From Pleodorina starrii (Eukaryota; Chlorophyta; Chlorophyceae; Chlamydomonadales; Volvocaceae), in contig BRXU01000008.1 in the NCBI GenBank assembly GCA_030267565.1, positions 1,736,001 to 1,800,000 on the forward strand: a stretch of 64,000 bases of DNA, in the 5' to 3' direction. Shown piece after piece: positions 55,675 through 64,000 of the stretch. The notes beneath the pieces are model-generated. The model was not told the DNA's origin, searched no databases, and saw only the letters and a list, made by a program, of their open reading frames with translations. The position numbers and the translations under genes are program-made. Within the stretch, counting starts at the first letter, position 1. Each line of letters begins with the position of its first letter.

Positions 55675-57261
55675 GGTAAATGATCTAGCCTTATTATAAT
55701 CTTATGAAGAGTCTTTCAGCTTGCTCGTATCCTCTGAACTTTCGCTCTTTGACGGACGATGTCCAGGTCTCAGGGCAAAATACTTAATCCTCTTAAGGTC
55801 ACAGAGTGGGCTTGTATGATGTGATCCTTGACGAACAATAATTGTAGTTACATGGCATAGTGATCTGGCTCCCGGCTGCCGCGCCGAAATGCCGTACGGT
55901 TTCGGCGCAATTTGCACCGTGGCTGATTTGCAAGGAACCACCGGCAGCACCCGAAGCCTTCCAAGGAGAAGCAGCGGGGGCCAGAAGGCTTGCGTGTCAA
56001 GACGTGTGTGGTCGCGAACCGTGAGATTGGCAGGCAGGAACGGCACGCGACAGGAGGAAGCAAGGGTTAGTTCCGCACGGTTCCGCCGGCAGCACTAGCA
56101 CAAGTACGCATGTGAATTTCGAGCCCTTCACGGCTTCAGCGGATTTATTTTTTGTCCCTAGGGTAGCGGCTGAATGATGTCACCAGGCTCTGCTTAGCAG
56201 AACGAAGTGGGATACGGTATGAAGTGGATCGGAGGACTCCCGTACGTGGCCCCGCCTGGCCGCGCGACTCATCACGTACTGCTGCGGTGAGACTTGCGCA
56301 CGGCGCCATCTTGTTTCAGGAGTCTTACCTGCTGCTTCCTACACCGCCCAGCCCGCCCATTCCGGTCGCCAAACCCGCCTCAAAAAACCGCCTTCCGGCC
56401 CGACGAAAGTGACTTACTTCGTTGTGATGCGTTAATCGCTTCGTCCATTCATCAAAGCATACTCGTCTCCCAGCAGCACCACCGCCTGGCTTATACTAGC
56501 CCCCTCCAACTTCCCCCAGACGCTTCCTTTTGATGATGTGGTTGTTACAGTGGGCTCCAGACTACTCGAAAACGGTAGCACCGCAGAGCTAACGGGCCGG
56601 CTGCGTGGCCGTGCTCGGCACCAGAGGCGGCCAGGGCAGCAGCAGTGACGCACACCCAGTGACCCAGACCAGCAGCTGACGTACGCTTCATGTGATCCTT
56701 CGCCCCTCCCAGCAGGAGCCCAGGAGCGCCTCGCGTTCCCAGCGCGGTACACCACAGTCGCATGGCTTTCGCTTCTTGCAATTGGTTGTACCTTTGCTTC
56801 GTTGCTTGCGGTGTTACAATCCTCCGGGAAGTGCCGTCTCAGCTAGCTATGACGATTTCCGACGGAATCCAACGAACAACTAACCACGCATCGGCTCCAA
56901 TAACCACTGCCGCCCACTCATCGTCCGACTGCCGCAAAACTCGTCTTTCCATCCATTCCTTGGTCAATTTCGTTGGTAAGGCCGCGGCAGGTTAAATTGA
57001 CGACCGCTTCCGGCATCTGGACCTACAGCCATGGATTAGCTAAGCCTCCGTCCTGCTGCCCGCCAACACGCACCAAACATGCACCGTCCCTCGTCCGCCT
57101 GCTGCTACGCTGGCCGATTACCGCCTGAATACTACGCCTCACGGCAGCAAAATCCTGCGTGCTCAAACTGCAAAACCGTCAGTCGTAAAGGTTGCGCCGC
57201 ATGCATACACATTTGCGTTTTAACGCCACAGCTGTAGTGCTTGGGCGGAGCAAAGGCTACT

Positions 57262-57334
57262 CGAGATGCTGTGCGACGCCTTTCTTAGGCTTTATGCTAG
57301 CCGATTGTACGGCACCTGTAACCTCGGCGTTACA
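57262..57334 (+). repeat. 73-bp direct repeat, copy 1
   Basis: It starts CGAGATGCTGTGCGACGCC and ends GCGTTACA. It is identical to 57764-57836 except for one base (CTCGGCG against CTCAGCG). ACACATGCCTCTAG also occurs twice in the interval (about 57488 and 57741). Confidence 0.9.
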
Positions 57335-57763
57335 TCCCCCCCCCTCTGAAGGGAACGTCCTCGGTCCTCACTGCGTCCTCGCAGTGTCTGTGCACAGTCC
57401 ACTCCGCCTTTCACCACCTTTGCATGCCTGGGGTCTTAGCCAGGTCTTCGGCATTGGGGTCGACAACTTCCCAAGTCAGGTCATGCCGGAGCACACATGC
57501 CTCTAGGGTATGGAGGAAGCGATGAGATGGGATCCTCCCCGTTTGGCGAAGATGCTTGAGCGCATTTGGGCCCACCGCAACTCAATTGTCCCCTTTGGCC
57601 GCTAGTATCCCCCTCTCCTGCATGGGCGGTGTTTCTACTGTCGTGCTTTTAGGCGTTTTAGTTCCCTTGGGCCCTCGGCTCGTATGGGCTTTTGTTCATG
57701 AGAGGGGCACGCACCCCCAACCATGTAACAAACACACACACACATGCCTCTAGCCTTCTTTTG

Positions 57764-57836
57764 CGAGATGCTGTGCGACGCCTTTCTTAGGCTTTATGCT
57801 AGCCGATTGTACGGCACCTGTAACCTCAGCGTTACA
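57764..57836 (+). repeat. 73-bp direct repeat, copy 2
   Basis: Second copy, 502 bp downstream in the same orientation. Confidence 0.9.
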
Positions 57837-58348
57837 ACAGCAGCCTGCCGCCCTTATCAAACATCAGCACGCACGGGAGCGGCGCCGAAGCGAGCGCACT
57901 TGATTGCCATAAGCTAGCGGATTCACAAACAGACAATGCGCAAGGCGGGCACAAATCAAACGTAGAGCCCAGTACGAAAGCAAGGCATTTCCGGTTATGT
58001 TTCATGTATTAGTCATACAGTAGATAGTAAGCACCTGCGATCTGAAACCCAAAACTCCGCCTGCTTCTATCTAGTACACACGCACGCACAACAACGAATG
58101 TACGTACGCGCGAACGCCAGCGGCTCATCCACCATACAAAGCCGACGACTGCGTACGTGGTTTCACGAGAAGACCCTGACTTGCTTGCTTCCCTCCCTCC
58201 CTCCAGCCACATACAGCCACAAGCATTGAATAGGAGAAGGCAGGAAACATCTCTGCCGTCCCTAGCTACCTGCCCACCATCATCACACACACACACGCAC
58301 ACACACCTGCCATCTATCGGCCCCCCCCGCGAAAGTGAGCAGGGTCAT

Positions 58349-58408
58349 CAGAAAAGAAAAAGAAAGAAAAGAAAAGAAAGAAAAGAAAAGAAAGAAAAGA
58401 AAAGAAGA
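58349..58408 (+). repeat. GAAAA/GAAAGAAAA microsatellite
   Basis: AAAGAAAAGAAAAGAAAGA-type units for about 60 bp in the likely pherophorin 3' flank. Confidence 0.9.
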
Positions 58409-58689
58409 GGGTCATCAACTGACCATCCATCTATCCTCCCGATCACTCCCATCCTGCGTGCTGCCGCCCACGCCCACCAGACCCTCGCACGCACCGCCCT
58501 GCCTGCTGCTGCTGCTGCAAATAATCGAACAAGCTAATGCTGGCCTACGCCCCGGCCCGCCCCACACACCACGCATTCAAAATGAATTGAGCCGCTCGCT
58601 GTTATCGGCGTCCATAACTGGTGAGCTAGCGCCGCGCGAAATCGCATGCGCGAACCCGCATGATGCTTGATCGTGCCGCCTCTAGCTGC

Positions 58690-61600
58690 TCATGCCGCGC
58701 CCGCCAGCGTGGGGTAGGTCGGACAACAGCGCATGTCCTCATTGAACAAGCTCACAAAGCTGTTAGTTGGTCGATGATGTCGTACGTACGGTAGCGGTTG
58801 CAGTCGGTGGATAGGCCACATGCATACACACGCATCAGCAACAAACAGCGAAAATGGGTCACTACGTGAGAACGCACGGTTGTTTGTGGATTCGCAACGC
58901 AAGAAGCAAACAGACAAGAAGCAACATGCGTTCGTGCGCGCATGCAATGGGGGTGGATCTGGGGTTTTAAAATTTTTTATTGCTGCTCCTGTCACGCTCA
59001 ATTGCAACTACCGCCGCCAGCTCGGTTCTCAATATTATCTATCGTCCGACGCCCCGCCCGGCCCATCCATCCATACACCGAAATACGTATATCCAGTACC
59101 CTGAATGTCGGTCGCTCTATGTTGTCACGCACTACTGATATGAATGAATGAATGGTCACTCACCAAGTGTTGGGAGAGTCGCCCAGGCACAAATCGTTGA
59201 GGGTTGTTGGGTTCTTGATCTCAATGCAAATCTCTCCCCCATCCGCCTCCGACATACTCCAGTTGATCTTTGTAGCTGTGAGGCAATCAACAACCCAAAC
59301 GCGAACGCAGCGGGCGGGGCCAAGTCAGTACTGAGATAGACACGAATGCATTCAAGCGCTTGCAACGTTTGAAATATATAACCGCTAGATTGATAGCGGT
59401 TAGTTGCGTGGACAATAAACGATTGAGACGACGACGACGGCGACGACGACGCCAGTAGTGAAGGTTTGGAAAGAAAGTATTACGCTGGACCGTAAGCCCT
59501 TGCGTGGGTTAAGGGAACAGACTGATGCCTCATCGGCGGGTACAGCCCATTACCGCGGTGACCGCCTTTTTGACTAAGATGGGTTGCTTCTCCCACCCAC
59601 TCAGTGTCTGGACTCCGTCTCACTCGGATCTCACCTGGGTACCCGCACGCATTCTTCCCAGACATGCCAGACACATCATCGTTGAACATTCAACCGTGAT
59701 GAGTTCTACCAGTGCAGGGGACAGGGACATGGCTAAAGAGCCATGCGATCGCCTGCTGTTCGTTCCCACACCAGGGCCCCCATCGGTCACCCAGCCCTCT
59801 GCGAAGGCCGGGATAGAACTGGTGACCTCTCGGTCACCAATTCAGTGCCCTAACTCTCAGGCACTTCCTAGGGGATCCCCTAGGAAGTGCCTGAGAATTA
59901 GGGCACTGAAGGTTTGGCAGTTATTACCAGCAGCAGCTTACCCTTAAGCTGGTTGGCTTGACGCGGCCCCCAAGACGTTACAATCCAAAGCGGCTCACCG
60001 CCGTTGGGAGTCAGCTGGAAGCCTCGTACTTGTTGGCGCAAAGAGTAGTCTGAATTAATTCGTACACAGCAGAAGCAAGCAAGCACGCGCGCAAATAATG
60101 AAGGCACGAACGAAGCAACGAAGACAGAAACTTGAAGGCACGAACGAAGCAACGAAGACAGAAACGTACGGCAGAGGAGAGTTCATCAGACTTCAAATTA
60201 ATGACGATGCGCGCGCCGCATGCTTGTGTGTACGTACGGCGGTATGTATGTATGTATGTATGTGGCACTCCAGAAATGCAAACATAGCGAGGCACGCAGC
60301 CACAGCACACATATCTATTCTGATGAGTTCTTAGATAGATAGTGCCTGCTGATAGTGCGACAACGTAACTATCTAGATAGGCAGGTAGGCGCGCATTTTT
60401 GGCAAGCCTGCGCGTGAGTCCTATCGCATCCATCTAGGCTTCTGTAAATAAATGTACACGAACTCACCGGCATAGATTTCGGCCTTGCGGAGAGTTGAGC
60501 TCTTGGCGCAGGGTCCCTGGAAAGCCTTTAATATGGGCAGCGAGCGAACAAATCGTGACAGGAAATCATCAGGTAGGGCGCCCAGCGAGCCCAATCATAA
60601 ATAGCGGGTAATTAAAAACTGGCAGGACAGGCAGGGCAATATGCAAGCAACCAAGCTGCTGGCTGGGGAACGAAATACCGTACATAGCATCATACCGTGG
60701 CAGCGGCCTCGGAGCAACCAGCAGTTCATTCACACAAAGTAATATAACTCACATCAGGTAGATAGGGCGCCCAGCGAGCCCATAAATTGCGGGTAATAAA
60801 AAACTGGCAGGACAGGCAGGGCAAGATGCAAGCAACCAAGCTGCTGGCTGGGGAACGAAATACCGTGGCAGCGGCCACGAGGCAACCAGTTCATTCACAA
60901 AAGTAAGACTACTCACATCGTTGGAGTCGTAGTTCCATTTGAACACCCCGGTCTCGAAGCAGTACAAGGTGGTCTGGTTGGTTCGGCCCGGTTGTTCAGT
61001 CACCGCCCGTTTCACGAAGAACGGGGTCTTGTACTTGCCGTGCTCACACCTGCATTTTTTATTATCGCGATGACGAGTTTCATACATCAGGCGCTGCGGC
61101 AACAAACTTCGTTGGTCTACAAGATACATTCATTCTAGCTAGATAGCGAACGACTCACTTGCAAGGCGGGAAGGTGACGTTTTCAGGCGCGCAGCTCCAG
61201 CCTGCTTCCACATCCAAGCATTCGGTCGCTTTTGACTGGATCCGGAAATTGTATCCGGCAGTAAACGCGTTGCAGTCCTCGGCCAGGTAACGCAGCCAAA
61301 AACCAGCTTGCAGACGCATCCAGGGCTCTAGCTGCCTGGCGTCCTGCTCCGAATGAAACGTGCCACATACGTAGACCTCCTCAGGCTCACACAGCCGCGT
61401 TTCCGCGGTGAAGTTGACTAGCATCGGATGCAGACCCAGGGCCGCAATCTGCGCCGTAACCTCAGATGCGATACGGGACTGGATTTCAGTGCAGCTTTCC
61501 GTGCTGAATTCAAAAGCCGCTTCAGAGGGCACAGGCGACGCAGGTTCGAGCGTAATTGCCAGGCACGTTTCGCATGGAGGGGGAGGCGAAGGAGGAGAGG

Positions 61601-63092
61601 GTGATGACGGCGGGCGGGGCGACGGAGGTGAAGGGCTGGGCGGGGCCGGGGACGGGGGCAGAGGAGAGGGTGGCGAGGGAGAGGGAGGAGCCGGGGAGGG
61701 CGGGAGAGGCGAAGGCGGAGAGGGCGCAGGAGGGGCCGGGGAGGGTGGGAGTGGCGAAGGCGGAGAGGGTGAGAGAGGGGCCGGGGAGGGTGGGAGTGGC
61801 GAAGGCGGAGAGGGTGAGGGAGGGGACGGGGACGGAGGCAGAGGAGAGGGCGGCGAGGGTGAGGGAGGGGACGGGGAGGGCGGGAGTGGCGAAGGCGGAG
61901 AGGGCGAAGGAGGTGGCAGGGACGGGGGGAGAGGAGAGGGCGGCGAGGATGACGGCGGGGCTGGGGAGGGCGGGCTGGGAGTAGTGGGAGGGACGGGCGA
62001 TGGCGGCGAGGTGGTGTTGCCCCTGGTGATGGTTGGGGGGCAGCAGTCCAGGCTGTAATCAAACATTGCGGCCAGACACGATCCCGGGGCAAAGCCGGTC
62101 GGTGGGATGCACATCTGCTTCAGGGTGGTGCAGCCCTGGCCCTTGTTGTTGGGGCGGAGGGTGAGGCAGAGCTGGGCGCCGTTGTACGACATATTCAGAC
62201 CCATCTGAGTTACACGGAGAATGGTGCTGCCCGGGGGCCCGTCCTGGGGCCGGTCGTAAGTGGGGCTGACGCGGGCGGGGACACCGTTGACAGTCGCAGA
62301 AACCGAAGCACCGCTCGCCAGACAGCCGCTGTAGACATTGAACTGCAAATATACAAGCCATTGCCGGGTCAGAAAACAGGGAGGGAATTGGGAAAATCGT
62401 TAAGTATCTCTATTGTAGGCAAGCGGCGCGCGGATAAAAAAACTGTGCAGCATTGACAAACAAACGAGGGAATGGTCGGCGCTGCGGTTATTATTATAAA
62501 ACGCGCGCGTGGAACACGCATTGCCGCGCACGCTTCCCTTCCAATTGCATGTATGGCTTCAAGTTTTCTTCCAAATACATTCAAACATTTCGCGCCCCAG
62601 CGCCCTCAACCGTATGCCGTAATCCCCAAACCAACCAAAACCCTTTGCAGAAGGCAATACTCAAGCAACGCACCTCAATCTTCCTAAGATCAAGGTTGCA
62701 GCAAGCGTGGTTGCACGGAATGGCTCGGAGAGTAAAGCAATACTGGCCACCGCCCATGTCCGTGGCCGCCGGCGCCAGGCTCCATGACGCAGGCGACTTG
62801 TCGCACTTGAAGAAAGGAAAATAGGGGACACTGCCCGTCTGGAAAACTGCGGCAACGGGCTCCGTCTGCGCGTAAGTCGACCCCAACGCCCTGCGTGCAT
62901 CGATGCAACAGTACTAATTACCAAAGGCAATAATCAGGCTGCTGTTGTTTGCTGCTGTTAGCGAATCAGTGGGTTCACATCAGCAGTCTAGAGCGCGCTG
63001 CTCCATTGTGCCGTATGTAAGTGGGTGACGTACCCTGCGACGGCCAGGAGCGCCAGCAAGAGAAGAGGAGACGAGTTGGTAGGAGACGCCAT
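58690..63092 (-). CDS. Pherophorin (hydroxyproline-rich extracellular-matrix glycoprotein)
   Basis: Eight exons: 63092-63034, 62890-62674, 62342-61159, 61049-60917, 60516-60468, 60049-59942, 59275-59164 and 58759-58690. They give 643 aa, all phases closing. Residues 1-20 are a signal peptide ([14 protein letters not shown]). The first globular pherophorin domain spans about 40-195 with [20 protein letters not shown] and KIEFNVYSGC. Residues 203-348 are a Ser-Pro/Pro-rich rod ([10 protein letters not shown] units), expected to be hydroxylated and arabinosylated. The second globular domain (349-643) holds [35 protein letters not shown] and the typical tail [11 protein letters not shown]. Pherophorins are secreted building blocks of the volvocine cell wall and matrix. 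At FPFFKC (about 45) the usual FP-aromatic-C-x-C pattern has Phe in place of the first Cys. A SINE occupies intron 6, and intron 4 has a tandem duplication that includes the donor site. Confidence 0.95.
59483..59842 (-). mobile_element. tRNA-derived SINE, copy A, in pherophorin intron 6
   Basis: The minus strand reads from GTTAGGGCACTGAATTGG through a B-box-like stretch (GGTCACCAGTTCTATCCCGG) into a non-tRNA body ending near GGTCCAGCG. About 80% similar over its length to 63361-63745. The tRNA-like head with a Pol III B box and a body of about 300 bp fit a SINE; no poly(A) tail was seen. It is in the same orientation as the host gene. Confidence 0.7.
59841..59910. repeat. 70-bp near-perfect palindrome at the head of SINE copy A
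   Basis: Arms of 35 bp with one mismatch (AACTCTC against GAGAATT) and centre GGGGATCCCC. The left arm is the SINE head (TTCAGTGCCCTAACTCTCAG), so the head is present twice, inverted. Confidence 0.93.
60567..60919 (-). repeat. Tandem duplication in pherophorin intron 4 that copies the splice donor
   Basis: Two units of about 184 and 165 bp share GGGCGCCCAGCGAGCCC, AACTGGCAGGACAGGCAGGG and CTGCTGGCTGGGGAACG. Each unit ends with CTCACATC, which on the gene's strand is the exon-4 donor GAT|GTGAG. The inner unit therefore carries an orphan donor (about 60748-60755). Confidence 0.85.
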
Positions 63093-63230
63093 GGTTGGGT
63101 TGGCGGCTTCCAGTGCATGTTGGGTGTGGAGTCCGGCCTTATGTAGTCCCCGGGTCAGAGCTTCGCCGGCCGGGTGGGCCTTATGCCGGTTTTCGTGTTG
63201 GCTGGCTGGATGGCGGGCGTCGCACGCGCC
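63093..63230. promoter_or_regulatory. Probable pherophorin 5' UTR and proximal promoter
   Basis: Only 138 bp separate the pherophorin ATG from the duplicated AOS1 fragment. No TATA box was recognised. Confidence 0.4.
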
Positions 63231-63345
63231 CGATGTTCTTGGCGATCTGGGTCATTGGTTTCGGAGCCGAATTCATTCGGAAATAAAGCGCGCAACGCAC
63301 AGGACTTGCGCGGCGGCGGGCACGCCGGCATTGGGCAACTGGAAG
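63231..63345 (-). pseudogene. AOS1 fragment 1 (start of exon 3 plus adjoining intron)
   Basis: About 82% identical to 54883-55000: it begins CGATGTTCTTGGCGATCTGG (the IAKNIV codons and splice acceptor) and continues through TTTCGGAGCCG and AAAGCGCGCAA into intron sequence. Because intron is included, it is a genomic duplication and not a retrocopy. Confidence 0.8.
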
Positions 63346-63360
63346 TGAAAGGAAAGTTCA

Positions 63361-63745
63361 CGCTGGACCGTAAACCCTATCGTGTGTTAAGGGATCAGAC
63401 TACGTAATGCCTCTTCGGCGGGTACAGCCCACTACCATACCGCTGTGGACGCATTATTTTTGACTAAAAAGGCTTGCTTTTCCCACTCCTCCGTGTTTGG
63501 GCTCCGTCTCACTTGGATCACATCTGGGTATCCGCACGCATTCTTCCTTAGATATGCCAGACACATCACTGTTGGACATTCAACCGTGATGAGTGCAGTA
63601 GGGGACATGGGCATGGCTATATATCCTAACGAGCCATGCGAACACCGCCAGGGCCCCCATCGATCACCCAGCCCTCTGCAAAGGCCGGGTTGAACTGGTG
63701 ACCTTGCGGTCACAATTTCATTGCCCTAACTCTCAGCAGGCACTT
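63361..63745 (-). mobile_element. tRNA-derived SINE, copy B
   Basis: Diverged copy of 59483-59842 in the same orientation, with CGGCGGGTACAGCCCA, CCGCACGCATTCTTCC, ACATTCAACCGTGATGAGT and CACCCAGCCCTCTGC in the same order. The B-box-like head on the minus strand reads GGTCACCAGTTCAACCCGG. It sits between the two AOS1 fragments. Confidence 0.7.
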
Positions 63746-63773
63746 TTTGGAAGATCCGCAGTACGTACAGCAG

Positions 63774-63922
63774 TATCAGGGTTTGTGGAATGGCGCACCT
63801 GCGCTGAACCTCCACGCCCCAGATAGATGTGCAACGATTGAATTGGTCCTCCGTCGACGGAGGACGTCCGGACGTCCGGTCTCTTGGCAAACTCCTCTGA
63901 GAGTCACAGCAGTGGGCTTGTA
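63774..63922 (-). pseudogene. AOS1 fragment 2 (exon 1 and upstream region)
   Basis: ATGGCGCACCTGCGCTG, CCTCCACGCCCCAGA and TGGTCCTCCGTC match 55562-55660, and AGTGGGCTTGTA near 63911 matches the AOS1 upstream flank at about 55805. The start codon region is altered and the reading frame is not maintained. It is the outer part of the same duplication as 63231-63345. Confidence 0.75.
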
Positions 63923-64000
63923 GGCAGGGTGGCTATCTTAAGATATGAATATATATTTGGGAGAAAAAATTGGAAATTTGAAGATACTTTCGCCGTGCAA

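Larger units (their letters stand above)
55675..58689. other. Spacer between AOS1 and the pherophorin gene
   Basis: The left end should hold the AOS1 promoter and the right end the pherophorin 3' UTR. A 73-bp direct repeat (57262-57334 and 57764-57836) and a GAAAA-type pentamer tract (about 58349-58408) are present. No convincing exon was seen. Confidence 0.45.

Overview
This window is nuclear DNA of a volvocine green alga (Chlamydomonas/Volvox relatives). The evidence is GC-rich coding sequence with C/G-ending codons, many short GT-AG introns, candidate TGTAA polyadenylation signals, proteins inflated by Ala/Gly/Ser/Gln-rich inserts, and an unmistakable pherophorin (volvocine extracellular-matrix glycoprotein). 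All gene models below were assembled by eye from splice signals. In every complete multi-exon model the exon lengths and phases close without a remainder.

Left part, 1-27.6 kb, is gene-dense. In order it holds the 3' part of an unrecognised minus-strand gene; a papain-type cysteine protease with a C-terminal granulin domain (+); a probably chloroplast-targeted protein of the bacterial YaaW/UPF0174 family, 7 exons, with a 1.26-kb G-rich 16-bp minisatellite in intron 2 (+); a highly divergent EF-1alpha/EFL-family GTPase, 9 exons (-); an RSZ-type SR splicing factor, divergently transcribed from the GTPase (+); a small coiled-coil protein (+); and an mTERF protein, 6 exons (-).

Middle part, 27.9-46.8 kb, is accessory and repeat-dominated. 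A 4.86-kb Mutator-like foldback element with ~1-kb terminal inverted repeats and a perfect 9-bp target-site duplication sits 270 bp upstream of the mTERF start. Both of its arms carry 81-bp tandem repeats and a tRNA-like sequence. It is followed by a pentanucleotide satellite (about 34.2-36.0 kb) and then by a 2.7-kb unit in 2.1 tandem copies (36.3-42.0 kb). No convincing gene is seen here apart from one possible orphan exon.

Right part, 46.8-64 kb, has three minus-strand genes: a large low-complexity protein of unknown function, the SUMO-activating enzyme subunit AOS1/SAE1 (6 exons), and a pherophorin (8 exons). Two diverged copies of one tRNA-derived SINE lie in and beside the pherophorin. 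Broken fragments of the AOS1 5' region lie directly upstream of the pherophorin, on either side of the second SINE.

The genes are independent eukaryotic loci, not an operon. The main novelty is in the repeat architecture and in two unusual proteins, the degenerate EFL-like GTPase and the organelle-targeted YaaW homologue.
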